This document shows, one piece after another, positions 1-7,573 of a stretch of 64,000 bases of DNA. The DNA comes from Methylomarinovum tepidoasis. Its GTDB lineage: Bacteria; Pseudomonadota; Gammaproteobacteria; Methylococcales; Methylothermaceae. The position numbers and the translations under genes were made by a program. The stretch covers positions 310,001 through 374,000 of the forward strand of contig NZ_AP024718.1 in the NCBI RefSeq assembly GCF_030294985.1, written 5' to 3'. The notes below the pieces were generated by a model that saw only the letters and a list, made by a program, of their open reading frames with translations, had not been told where the DNA came from and did not search any database. The first letter of the stretch is position 1. Each line of letters begins with the position of its first letter.

Positions 1-1
1 G

Positions 2-601
2 AAATTGGGCTTCGATCTCCTGGAGCACGATGTCCGCTTCGTGGAGGACAACTGGGAATCCCCCACCCTCGGAGCCTGGGGCCTGGGCTGGGAGGTGTGG
101 CTCGACGGCATGGAGATCACCCAATTCACCTACTTCCAGCAGGTAGGCGGGCTCGACTGCCGCCCCGTGTCCGGCGAGATCACCTACGGCCTGGAACGCA
201 TCGCCATGGTGCTGCAGAACGTCGAAAGCGTCTTCGATCTGATCTGGGCCAGAAACGGCGACCAGGTCATCACCTACGGCGACGTGTTCCACCAGAACGA
301 GGTGGAGATGTCGGCCTACAATTTCGAATACGCCGACGTGGATTTCCTACTGCGTGCCTTCGACCATTACGAGGCCGAATGCAAAAAACTGCTGCAAGCC
401 GAGCTTCCCCTGCCGGCCTACGACCAAGTCCTCAAGGCGTCCCACACCTTCAACCTGCTCGACGCCCGTCACGCCCTGTCGGTGACCGAACGTCAGCGCA
501 CCATCCTGCGGGTGCGGGAACTGGCCCGCGGGGTCGCCCACGCCTATTACGAGCGCCGCAAGGCGCTGGGGTTCCCCATGTTGCGGGAAGAAACGGCATG
601 A
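2..601 (+). CDS. glyQ: Glycyl-tRNA synthetase alpha subunit (5' truncated by window edge)
   Basis: This is the C-terminal two thirds of the alpha subunit of the heterotetrameric bacterial glycyl-tRNA synthetase, which forms Gly-AMP and charges tRNA-Gly in the cytoplasm. The visible part carries family-typical blocks such as [29 protein letters not shown] and [12 protein letters not shown], which belong to the class II catalytic core. The frame is open from base 2, so the true start lies before the window; the family is about 300 residues and about 199 are seen. It is followed by glyS after 151 bases that hold a large palindromic element. The identification is secure. Confidence 0.97.
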   Translation, partial: KLGFDLLEHDVRFVEDNWESPTLGAWGLGWEVWLDGMEITQFTYFQQVGGLDCRPVSGEITYGLERIAMVLQNVESVFDLIWARNGDQVITYGDVFHQNEVEMSAYNFEYADVDFLLRAFDHYEAECKKLLQAELPLPAYDQVLKASHTFNLLDARHALSVTERQRTILRVRELARGVAHAYYERRKALGFPMLREETA

Positions 602-623
602 TCACCACGCTTGCTGGCCTTGG

Positions 624-724
624 GGAAGCAGGTGCAGCACTTCGGGGTGTAAGCGGCCTGGACGGCCGCTTTCAAGCCTCCAGGGAAGGATTCACGGCCT
701 CCCCGAAGTGTTGTACCTGCTTCC
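624..724 (+). repeat. Palindromic element, copy 1 (conserved core, unique arms)
   Basis: A 24-nt arm at 624-647 pairs with 701-724, with all positions paired if two G-U pairs are allowed in RNA. The arms enclose a 53-nt core (648-700) that holds an inner hairpin GGCCTGG/GGCC and the block CCAGGGAAGGATTCAC. The core matches the core of copy 2 (32610-32663, minus strand) almost base for base, while the arms are unrelated. It fills most of the glyQ-glyS gap and reads in the same direction as those genes. It could act as an RNA hairpin that stabilises or partly attenuates the message; no U-tract follows it, so it is not a standard terminator. Confidence 0.8.
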
Positions 725-752
725 ACACCCCTTCTGCTATCCGAGGATTGGT

Positions 753-2831
753 ATGAACACCCGCGACCTGCTGTTCGAACTGGGCACCGAGGAACTGCCG
801 CCCAAAGCTCTGCACCGCCTGATGACCGCCCTGCGCGACGAAACCGCCTCCCGCCTGGAGCAGGCCGATCTCGCCTTCACCACCATCGACGCCTACGCCG
901 CCCCCCGCCGCCTGGCCCTATTGGTCCACGACCTGGCCGAACGCCAGCCGGACAAGACCGTCGAACGCCGCGGCCCGGCCCTCAAGGCCGCCTTCGACGC
1001 CGACGGCAAACCGACTCCGGCGGCGCTGGGCTTCGCCAAAAGCTGCGGCGTCGCCGTCGAGGACCTGGAGACTTTGGAAAACGCCAAGGGTGCCTGGCTG
1101 CTGTGCCGCATTCACCAGCCCGGCAAAGCGGCGGCGGAACTGATCCCCGACATCCTGCGCCAGGTTCTGGCCACCCTCCCCATTCCCAAGCGCATGCGCT
1201 GGGGAGCCGGCGAGGCCGAGTTCGTGCGTCCGGTTCACTGGGCGGTGCTGCTGTTCGGCGAGGCCGTGATCGAAACGGAGATGCTCGGCGTCGCTACCGG
1301 CAACGCCACCCGTGGTCACCGCTTCCACTGCCCCTGGCCGCTGACCGTGACCCAACCGGATCACTACGCCCAGCTGCTGCTCGGGGAAGGCCGGGTGATC
1401 GCCGATTTCGGGGAACGCCGTGAGCACATCCGCCAGCAGGCGGAAAAGCTGGCCCGGGAACACGGCGGCTGCGCCCACATCGACCCGAACCTGCTCGACG
1501 AAGTCACTGCCCTGGTGGAATGGCCGGTGGGACTGGTGGGCGCGTTCGAGGAGCGCTTCCTCGAACTGCCCAAGGAAGTGCTGATCACGGTGATGCAGTC
1601 GCACCAGAAATACTTTCCGGTGTTGGACTCCAGCGGCGCCCTGCTGCCCAGGTTCGTCACTTTCGCCAATCTCGACAGCAGGAACCCGGACACGGTCCGG
1701 GCCGGCAACGAGCGCGTCATCCGCCCGCGCCTGAGCGACGCCGAGTTCTTCTGGAACCAGGATCGGAAGATTCCCCTGGAACGGCGCCTGGACAAGCTCG
1801 CCGGCATCATTTTCCAGAAGCGCCTGGGCACCCTGCTGGACAAGACCCGGCGGCTGGAGAAACTGGCCGAATGGCTCGCCCCTCACGTGGGTGCCGATCC
1901 CGCCAAGGCCCGCCGCGCCGCCCGGCTGGCCAAGACCGACCTGGTCACCGACATGGTGGGGGAATTTCCGGAGCTGCAGGGCATCATGGGGCGTTATTAC
2001 GCCCAGGCCCAGGGGGAAGACCCGGAAGTCGCCGCCGCCCTGGAAGAGCAGTACCTGCCCCGCTTCGCCGGCGACCGGCTGCCCAAGACCCCGGCCGGAC
2101 GCACCCTGGCGCTGGCGGACAAGCTCGACACCCTGGTGGGCATCTTCAGCATCGGCCAGGTGCCGACCGGCACCAAGGATCCTTACGCCCTGCGCCGCGC
2201 CGCTCTCGGCATCATCCGCATCGTCATCGAAGGTGGGCTGGAACTGGATCTGAAACAGATACTCGGTGAGACGGCCAATCTCTACCGCCACGATTTCGAT
2301 CCCGAGGCCACCACCGCCCAGGTCTTCGACTTCATCCTCGAGCGCCTGCGCGGCTATCTGGCCGAGCGCGGTTTCCGTCCCGACGAGTTCGAGGCCGTGG
2401 CCGCGGTGGCGCCGGCCGGTTTGCTCGACTTCCTGCGCCGCATCGAGGCGGTCCACGCCTTCCGCCGGCTGCCGGAGGCCGAAGCCCTGGCCGCCGCCAA
2501 CAAGCGTATCCGCAACATTCTGCGCCAGGCACAGCTGCCGCTGGACCAAGCAGGCAACCCGGACCCCGGGCGCTTCGACACCGAGGCCGAGCAGGCCCTT
2601 TACCGGGAACTGCTGGCCGCCCGCACCGACGTCGAGCCGCTGCTGGCCAAACACGACTACACCGCCGCCCTCAAGCGCCTGGCCCGGCTGCGCGATGCGG
2701 TCGATGCCTTCTTCGACCAGGTGATGGTGATGGTGGAGGACGCTCAGGTGCGCCGCAACCGCCTCGATCTTCTGGCCCAGGTAGCACGCTTGTTCCTACG
2801 GATCGCCGACATTTCGAGGCTTCAGGGATGA
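753..2831 (+). CDS. glyS: Glycyl-tRNA synthetase beta subunit
   Basis: The beta subunit of glycyl-tRNA synthetase, partner of glyQ in the alpha2-beta2 enzyme; it carries tRNA-binding and anticodon-recognition regions. The start chosen (MNTRDLLFELGTEELPPKAL) is the canonical N-terminus of the family and gives 692 residues, close to the E. coli length of 689. An upstream in-frame ATG at 708 lies inside the palindromic element and is rejected. The central block QSHQKYFPVLD and the segment around YALRRAALGIIRI are conserved in GlyS. The stop overlaps the plsC start (ATGA at 2828). The sequence looks intact. Confidence 0.97.
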   Translation: MNTRDLLFELGTEELPPKALHRLMTALRDETASRLEQADLAFTTIDAYAAPRRLALLVHDLAERQPDKTVERRGPALKAAFDADGKPTPAALGFAKSCGVAVEDLETLENAKGAWLLCRIHQPGKAAAELIPDILRQVLATLPIPKRMRWGAGEAEFVRPVHWAVLLFGEAVIETEMLGVATGNATRGHRFHCPWPLTVTQPDHYAQLLLGEGRVIADFGERREHIRQQAEKLAREHGGCAHIDPNLLDEVTALVEWPVGLVGAFEERFLELPKEVLITVMQSHQKYFPVLDSSGALLPRFVTFANLDSRNPDTVRAGNERVIRPRLSDAEFFWNQDRKIPLERRLDKLAGIIFQKRLGTLLDKTRRLEKLAEWLAPHVGADPAKARRAARLAKTDLVTDMVGEFPELQGIMGRYYAQAQGEDPEVAAALEEQYLPRFAGDRLPKTPAGRTLALADKLDTLVGIFSIGQVPTGTKDPYALRRAALGIIRIVIEGGLELDLKQILGETANLYRHDFDPEATTAQVFDFILERLRGYLAERGFRPDEFEAVAAVAPAGLLDFLRRIEAVHAFRRLPEAEALAAANKRIRNILRQAQLPLDQAGNPDPGRFDTEAEQALYRELLAARTDVEPLLAKHDYTAALKRLARLRDAVDAFFDQVMVMVEDAQVRRNRLDLLAQVARLFLRIADISRLQG

Positions 2832-3562
2832 AAAAACGCCCCACGCCCCTCATCCTCCTTCGCTCGGCCCTGTTCCTGCTGGTCCAAACTGCGATCACCG
2901 TGGCGCTGACACCGGTGGTGCTGGCGGTTTCCACCCTGCCCCGCTACGAATACCGCTACCGCCTGGCGCGCCTCTGGGCCGGTTCGATCCTCGCCGCCCT
3001 GCGCTGGATCTGCGGCATCGACTGGGACATCCGGGGGCTGGAGAACATTCCGCAGCGAGGTGGCATCGTCCTCAGCAAGCATCAGTCCGCCTGGGAAACC
3101 CTGATGCTGTTCCTGCTGTTTCCCCGTGCGGTCTTCGTCCTCAAACAGGAACTTCTGAAGATCCCCTTCTTCGGCTGGTGCCTGGCCCGCTACCATCACA
3201 TCGCCATCGACCGCAGCAAACCGAAAAAGGCGATGGTGGCGTTGATGAAACAGGGATTGCAACGCCTCAGGGAAGGCCACTGGATCATCATCTTCCCCGA
3301 GGGCACCCGGGTCGCGCCCGGGGAGCGGCGCCGCTACGCCGGTTCCGGCGGGGCGCTGGCGGCCCGCGCCAAGACGCCCGTAGTGCCGGTGGCCCACAAC
3401 GCCGGCGAATTCTGGCCCCGCAACAGCTTCGTCAAATATCCCGGCACCATCACCCTGGTCATCGGCCCGGTGCTGGACGGGGCCGAACTGCCGGCCGAGG
3501 AGATCAACCGAAGGGCGGAGGAATGGATCGAGGCGACCATGGAGGAAATCTCCCACCCATGA
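2828..3562 (+). CDS. plsC: 1-acyl-sn-glycerol-3-phosphate acyltransferase
   Basis: Transfers an acyl chain to lysophosphatidic acid to make phosphatidic acid at the inner membrane. The 244-residue protein has a hydrophobic N-terminus (about residues 9-35), the acyltransferase motif HQSAWE at residues 85-90 (the HX4E variant of HX4D) and the FPEGTR substrate-binding motif starting near residue 156. It begins inside the glyS stop (ATGA), and its own stop overlaps the next gene the same way, so the three genes are probably co-transcribed and translationally coupled. Placement of plsC directly after glyS is common in Gammaproteobacteria, often with gmhB between them; gmhB is absent here. Confidence 0.93.
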   Translation: MKKRPTPLILLRSALFLLVQTAITVALTPVVLAVSTLPRYEYRYRLARLWAGSILAALRWICGIDWDIRGLENIPQRGGIVLSKHQSAWETLMLFLLFPRAVFVLKQELLKIPFFGWCLARYHHIAIDRSKPKKAMVALMKQGLQRLREGHWIIIFPEGTRVAPGERRRYAGSGGALAARAKTPVVPVAHNAGEFWPRNSFVKYPGTITLVIGPVLDGAELPAEEINRRAEEWIEATMEEISHP

Positions 3563-4182
3563 CTCGCATCCAGAAACAGACGCTCCTTTACACGCTGCTG
3601 ACTGCCATTATCTTCGTCGGCGGTTATTTTTTTCTGCGCGCCGCCTACCATCTGGCCGAACCGATGCCCTTCACCCAGGAAATCGTCCTGGTAGTGCTCG
3701 GCACCCTGGCCACCATTCTCATCACCGCCATCCTGCTCAACAAGCAGACCGAGGTGGAGCTGACCAAGGAACAGAACATCAAGTTCCTGGAGCTCAAATC
3801 CTCCATTTACATGGATCTGCTCCACTATCTGGAAGGACTGTTCCACCAGCCGCAGGTGACCGAAGACGACGTCGTCCGCCTCCAGTTCCTGACCCACAAA
3901 CTGGCCATCTCCGCCAGTCCGGGCGTGCTGCAACGCTTCCAGCAGGTGCTGCGGATCTTTGCCGCCGCCGTCCGCGACCACCGCTTCGACCACCGCGAGC
4001 GGGACGATCTCCACGAGGCCCTAGCGGAGCTGACCATCGCCATCCGCCGCGACCTGATCGGCGAACTGGATGCGGAAAGCTGCATCAGCGCCCAGGAAAT
4101 CGAGCGCAGGGTACGGGCCAACAATGCCGCCACGGCGGAGACGTACGACCATTATCAGAACGATTACAAGACATCCAAATAG
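3559..4182 (+). CDS. Two-TM membrane protein of unknown function
   Basis: A 207-residue protein that I do not recognise. Two hydrophobic segments near residues 8-28 and 40-62 are followed by a soluble, mostly helical region rich in acidic, basic and Leu residues, so the protein is probably an inner-membrane anchor with a cytoplasmic helical domain. The ATG at 3559 overlaps the plsC stop (ATGA), which places it at the end of the glyS-plsC operon. Its 3' end overlaps the convergent Uma2 gene by 19 bases. No catalytic motif is visible. Confidence 0.75.
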   Translation: MTRIQKQTLLYTLLTAIIFVGGYFFLRAAYHLAEPMPFTQEIVLVVLGTLATILITAILLNKQTEVELTKEQNIKFLELKSSIYMDLLHYLEGLFHQPQVTEDDVVRLQFLTHKLAISASPGVLQRFQQVLRIFAAAVRDHRFDHRERDDLHEALAELTIAIRRDLIGELDAESCISAQEIERRVRANNAATAETYDHYQNDYKTSK

Positions 4183-4733
4183 ATCTCCGCCAACGGCAAC
4201 CGAACATCCACTGAGGCGAGCGCCACAGCCTCGTCCCCGGCTTCATAGACATCCAGTTCCGCCCATCCCCCGCGGCCGCGGCGGTAGACCTCCACCCGGA
4301 TTTCCTCGGGAGAAACCAGCACGTATTCCCGCAGGCTGGACAGTTTTTGATAATTGAGGCGCTTCTCGCGCCGGTCGATGTTTTCGGTCGAGGGGGACAG
4401 CACCTCCACGATCAGCACCGGCTCGCTGAGAAACACCCCCTGGGGCGGCAGCGGCTCACAGCTGACCGCCACATCCGGATAATAAAAGGTATCGGCGGCC
4501 TCGACGTGGACCTTCATGTCGCTCATGTAGGCGGTGCAGGGCGTGCCGCGCAGGTGGTTGCGCAGGGCGGCGGCAATGTTGAGGGTCACCACGTTGCGGG
4601 CCCGGGTCGCCCCCACCATGGCGAACACCTGGCCGGCGACGTACTCGTGGCGGATGGCGCTGGCTTGTTCCCCGCTCAGGTAGTCCGCCACGGAAACCGT
4701 TTCGATCAAGGCATGTTGCGTCATCGCTGGCAT
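4164..4733 (-). CDS. Uma2-family (DUF820) putative endonuclease
   Basis: A 189-residue member of the Uma2/DUF820 family, which has a PD-(D/E)XK nuclease-like fold; its biological role is not established. Family blocks are visible: IRHEYVAGQVFAMVGAT, the LRGTPC segment, YYPDVAV (the putative catalytic Asp) and PVLIVEVLSPST (the Glu-x-Leu strand). A start at 4724 (MTQHAL) is equally possible. It is a paralogue of the gene at 58682-59242, and a broken relative lies at 61213-61436. It follows the small gene at 4736 closely, on the same strand. Confidence 0.85.
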   Translation of the reverse strand: MPAMTQHALIETVSVADYLSGEQASAIRHEYVAGQVFAMVGATRARNVVTLNIAAALRNHLRGTPCTAYMSDMKVHVEAADTFYYPDVAVSCEPLPPQGVFLSEPVLIVEVLSPSTENIDRREKRLNYQKLSSLREYVLVSPEEIRVEVYRRGRGGWAELDVYEAGDEAVALASVDVRLPLAEIYLDVL

Positions 4734-4735
4734 CC

Positions 4736-4981
4736 TCAGGCGAAAAACTGCTTGAGCATCTTCTCCACCATCCCCCAGGTGACGAACGGCGGCTTTCTGG
4801 CGACGCTGACCACCAGCACGTCCTCTTCGAAGCGGTAGGTTCCTTCCAACCCCTTGCCGGCGAAGTGCCCCTCCACCTGGTCGGCGACGAAATGGACCGC
4901 ATTCTCCCGCGCCATGCGGGCAGCCTTGTTGAGAAGGATTTCCGGATGCTCTTTGAGTGGAATCTGGAAGGTGCGTGCCAT
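4736..4981 (-). CDS. Small conserved-looking protein, unknown
   Basis: An 81-residue soluble protein starting MARTFQIPLKEHPEILLNKA. The start at 4981 is preferred because the codons upstream (to 5062) are poor in family-like character and would run into the divergent moaB promoter region; 4993 is an alternative. The first half is a predicted helix, and the second half, with GTYRFEEDVLVVSVARKPPF, looks like beta strands followed by a helix (MVEKMLKQFF). I do not recognise a family. It is divergent from moaB and precedes the Uma2 gene by two bases, so the two are probably co-transcribed. Confidence 0.65.
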   Translation of the reverse strand: MARTFQIPLKEHPEILLNKAARMARENAVHFVADQVEGHFAGKGLEGTYRFEEDVLVVSVARKPPFVTWGMVEKMLKQFFA

Positions 4982-5046
4982 GATCTCGCGCATGTGGTTG
5001 AATTTAACGCTAGCATAATCATTCCCGACCGGAGTGCAACCACGAC

Positions 5047-5562
5047 ATGAACGACCGTCCATTCATTCCCCTTGCCATCGCCGTCCTCACCGTCTCCGAC
5101 ACCCGCACCGAGGAAACCGACACCTCCGGCCGGCTGCTGGCAGAACGGCTGCAAAGCGCCGGCCACCGGCTGGCGGAGAAGCGCATCGTCCCCGACGACA
5201 TCTACCGCATCCGGGCGGCGGTCTCAGGCTGGATCGCCGATCCCGAGGTCAACGCCGTCCTCACCACCGGCGGCACCGGCGTCACCGGCCGCGACGGCAC
5301 CCCCGAGGCGGTCGCCCCCTTGCTGGACAAGGTGCTCGACGGCTTCGGCGAGGTGTTCCGCATGATTTCCTATCGGCAGATCGGCACCTCCACCATCCAG
5401 TCCCGGGCCCTGGCCGGGGTGGCCAACGGCACCTACGTCTTCTGCCTGCCGGGATCGAGGAACGCCTGCGCCACCGCCTGGGACGAGCTGATCCAGGCGC
5501 AACTGGACTACCGCACCCGGCCCTGCAATCTGGTAGAGTTGATGGACCGCCTGCACGAATAA
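5047..5562 (+). CDS. moaB: Molybdenum cofactor biosynthesis protein MoaB
   Basis: A 171-residue MoaB/Mog-type protein of the MoCF-binding fold, linked to adenylylation of molybdopterin during molybdenum cofactor synthesis. Visible signatures are the N-terminal strand AVLTVSDTRTEETDTSG, the TTGGTGVTGRDGTPEAV loop that binds molybdopterin, and CLPGSRNACATAWDELI near the C-terminus. The length matches the family. The NnrU-family gene follows 20 bases later on the same strand. No other cofactor genes are in the window, so assignment to MoaB rather than MogA rests on length and motif pattern. Confidence 0.92.
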   Translation: MNDRPFIPLAIAVLTVSDTRTEETDTSGRLLAERLQSAGHRLAEKRIVPDDIYRIRAAVSGWIADPEVNAVLTTGGTGVTGRDGTPEAVAPLLDKVLDGFGEVFRMISYRQIGTSTIQSRALAGVANGTYVFCLPGSRNACATAWDELIQAQLDYRTRPCNLVELMDRLHE

Positions 5563-5582
5563 CACGAATACGGAGGGCCGCC

Positions 5583-6266
5583 ATGCTCCTGTTGATTCTC
5601 GCTTCCCTGTTCTTCCTGGGACTTCACTTCGGCGTCGCCGCCACCCCGCTGCGCGACCGGCTCATCGAACGCTTCGGCCCGGTCCCCTACCGCATCGGCT
5701 TTGCGGCCTTGGCGCTGCTGGGACTGGTCTTCCTGGTCTATGCCTGGCGCCAGGCGCCTTTCATCAACCTGTGGGGGTCGCCGGCGATCTTCCGCTATCT
5801 GGCGGTGGCGCTGATGCCGCTGGCTTTCTTTTGCATCGTCGCCGGCCTCACCACCCCAAACCCCGCGCGCCTGGGACAGGAAAACGCCCTGACCGAGGAT
5901 TTCCGACCCACCGGCATCCTGCGCATCACCCGCAATCCGGTGCTGTGGGGCATCGCTCTGTGGGCCCTGCTGCACCTGCTCGCCAACGGCGACGTGTCCT
6001 CGGTGATCTTCTTCGGCACCTTCCTGGCGCTGGCCGTGGGCGGCAGCTTCGACATCGACCGCAAGCGCCTCAGGCGGTTCGGTGAGCGCTGGCGGCGGTA
6101 CATGGAACAGACCTCGAACCTGCCGCTCCAGGCCGTCCTCCAGGGCAGGCAGAAGCTGGTCTGGAAGGAGATCGGCGGGTGGCGCATCGCCCTCGCCCTG
6201 GTGCTGTACTTCGGCTTCCTCCACGGGCACGCGCGCCTGTTCGGCGTCTCACCCCTGGGGTTGTGA
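5583..6266 (+). CDS. NnrU-family membrane protein
   Basis: A 227-residue integral membrane protein of the NnrU family (associated in some bacteria with nitrite/nitric oxide reduction and related to isoprenoid methyltransferase-like membrane folds). Five or six hydrophobic segments are visible, with typical blocks LFFLGLHFG near the start and RITRNPVLWGIALWALLHL in the middle. ATG 5583 has a good GGAGG site seven bases upstream. It lies 20 bases after moaB. The stop codon (6264-6266) directly abuts the end of the TnpB element, so the insertion has not changed the protein. Confidence 0.88.
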   Translation: MLLLILASLFFLGLHFGVAATPLRDRLIERFGPVPYRIGFAALALLGLVFLVYAWRQAPFINLWGSPAIFRYLAVALMPLAFFCIVAGLTTPNPARLGQENALTEDFRPTGILRITRNPVLWGIALWALLHLLANGDVSSVIFFGTFLALAVGGSFDIDRKRLRRFGERWRRYMEQTSNLPLQAVLQGRQKLVWKEIGGWRIALALVLYFGFLHGHARLFGVSPLGL

Positions 6267-6500
6267 TTGACATCCTCCCCGCCCTAAAGGGCGGGGATTC
6301 CTGACACCCAAGGCATCAGGATGGTTCACGCTTCACAGACAGCCGCCCAATCAGGCCGGAGCCGGATCAGGTCTTACGCCGTCTCCACGTGCGGTCACGG
6401 CCTGCCCGGCCGCCAAAATATTGATGGCCGCGTTAAGGTCGCGGTCCATCACGTTGCCGCAGTCACATTCCATCTGCCGTTTCTCAAGCGGCATGGAGTA
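6267..6500 (-). ncRNA. Candidate TnpB guide RNA (omega RNA)
   Basis: In characterised TnpB elements the guide RNA scaffold overlaps the 3' part of tnpB and ends at the right end of the element, and the flanking DNA supplies the guide. Here the minus strand past the tnpB stop holds two stem-loops: CCTGA/TCAGG (6300-6304 with 6316-6320) and the 8-bp GC stem 6277-6284/6289-6296, ending near TCAA at 6267. The guide would then be the minus-strand sequence entering the 3' end of the NnrU-family gene (TCACAACCCCAGGGG...). The 5' limit given is an estimate; the function is inferred from family knowledge. Confidence 0.45.
6277..6296. repeat. Terminal hairpin of TnpB element, right end
   Basis: An 8-bp perfect GC stem, CCCCGCCC, with loop TAAA. 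It starts ten bases after the boundary with the NnrU-family stop and is the expected subterminal palindrome of an IS605-like right end. It may also terminate transcription coming from moaB-nnrU. Confidence 0.8.
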
Positions 6501-7472
6501 AAGCTGACCACAGCGGCAGCACATTTTCGTGCTCGGAAAGAAACGATCCACCTTGACCACCTGCTTGCCGTGCATGATCGCCTTGGCTTCGATGGTTCGA
6601 ATGTACCCACCAATGGCGGCGTCCTGAAGGCTGCGGGCCAGGTTGTGGTTTTTAACCAAACCGCGCAGGTTCAGGTCCTCCAGGTAGATGACATCGAAGC
6701 GATTGACGAGCATCCACGCCAGCTGGTTTTGATGGTCTTTCCGGCAGTTGGCGATCTTTTCGTGGACTTTGGCCACGCGTCTTTTTGCCCTTTCGTAGCA
6801 CTTGCTACCCTTTTGCTTGCGGGCCAGAAGCCGTTGGACCCTGGCGAGCTTCTTCAGGTAGCGCTTGAGATAGCGGGGGTTGTCGATCTTTTCGCCGTTG
6901 GCGAGGGTCGCCAGCTTCTCAAGACCGAAGTCCAGGGCGGTCTCCTTGCCGGTCTTGGGGAGCGGGGCCGGGGTCAAGTCCAGCACCAGCGAGACGAAGT
7001 AATGCCCGGATGGTTTGCGGATGAGCGTCACCGTGGTCGGCTCGACCGGCACCCTGCGGGACCATTTGACCTTGAGCCGTCCCAGCTTGGCGATCAAAAG
7101 CCTTTGATTGCCGACCTCGAACCGGAAAGCCGAACGGGTGTATTCAGCAGACTGGGTGCCGGTCTTGCGCTTGAAGGACGGATATCCGCTGCGTTTCTCG
7201 AAGAAGTTACGGAAGGCGGTTTGTAGATGGCGCAGCGACTGCTGCAAGGGGACCGAGGAGACTTCGCTTAGCCAAGCAAAATCCGGGTCGCGCTTGAGCC
7301 GAGTCAAAGCGGCGCTGGTCTGGGAATAGGTCATCCGCTCACCTCTGGTGAAGGCGGCGTTGCGTTCGTGCAGGAAATGGTTGTAGACGAAACGCACGCA
7401 GCCGAATGTCCGGGCCAGGAGGCATTCCTGTTCCGGAGTCGGGTAGCAGCGGAAAGTCCAGCGCAACTTCAT
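6351..7472 (-). CDS. tnpB: RNA-guided nuclease TnpB (IS605 OrfB family)
   Basis: A 373-residue TnpB, ancestor-type relative of Cas12. It has the N-terminal helix-turn-helix/OrfB region (residues 1-60), the RuvC acidic residues D181 (in ALDFGLEKL), E265 (in IYLEDLNLRG) and the DRDLNAAINI motif at 343-352. A zinc ribbon uses C318/C321 and C336/C338; the second pair is CxC rather than the usual CxxC, a variant seen in some relatives. All catalytic residues are present and the frame is intact, so it is probably active as an RNA-guided nuclease that preserves its own element. No tnpA is adjacent. Confidence 0.95.
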   Translation of the reverse strand: MKLRWTFRCYPTPEQECLLARTFGCVRFVYNHFLHERNAAFTRGERMTYSQTSAALTRLKRDPDFAWLSEVSSVPLQQSLRHLQTAFRNFFEKRSGYPSFKRKTGTQSAEYTRSAFRFEVGNQRLLIAKLGRLKVKWSRRVPVEPTTVTLIRKPSGHYFVSLVLDLTPAPLPKTGKETALDFGLEKLATLANGEKIDNPRYLKRYLKKLARVQRLLARKQKGSKCYERAKRRVAKVHEKIANCRKDHQNQLAWMLVNRFDVIYLEDLNLRGLVKNHNLARSLQDAAIGGYIRTIEAKAIMHGKQVVKVDRFFPSTKMCCRCGQLYSMPLEKRQMECDCGNVMDRDLNAAINILAAGQAVTARGDGVRPDPAPA

Positions 7473-7523
7473 GGTTTACGTTCTAACTCAGGAGATTGTA
7501 AGATGCAACAACTTAACGGAGGC

Positions 7524-7565
7524 CGCGCTTTCCTCCCCCGCCTGAAGGCGGGGGAGGAAAGCGCG
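7524..7565. repeat. Perfect 20-bp inverted repeat, left end of TnpB element
   Basis: Bases 7524-7543 and 7546-7565 are perfectly complementary around a 2-base loop. This is the subterminal palindrome at the tnpB start side of the element. It ends eight bases before the DUF423 start codon, and its right arm contains GGGGGAGGAAA, which could pair with 16S rRNA or be hidden inside the hairpin. Confidence 0.85.
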
Positions 7566-7573
7566 GGAAACAG

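Larger units (their letters stand above)
6267..7565 (-). mobile_element. Solitary TnpB element (IS605/IS1341-like)
   Basis: A tnpB-only element without a TnpA transposase gene. One end begins immediately after the NnrU-family stop with TTGACATCC and the hairpin CCCCGCCC-TAAA-GGGCGGGG, typical of the right end of this family; the other end is marked by a perfect 20-bp inverted repeat at 7524-7565. No target duplication is expected for this family and none was identified. Lacking TnpA, it should move only if a compatible IS200/IS605 transposase acts in trans. It sits cleanly in the gap between the NnrU-family gene and the DUF423 gene. Confidence 0.85.

Noticed and set aside
708-752. In-frame upstream start for glyS at 708
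   Set aside because: The extra residues are encoded by the palindromic element; MNTRDLL at 753 matches the family N-terminus.
918-2654. Long minus-strand open frame opposite glyS
   Set aside because: It is a GC-rich antisense shadow with His/Gln/Gly/Arg-rich composition and no family features; glyS is clearly the gene.
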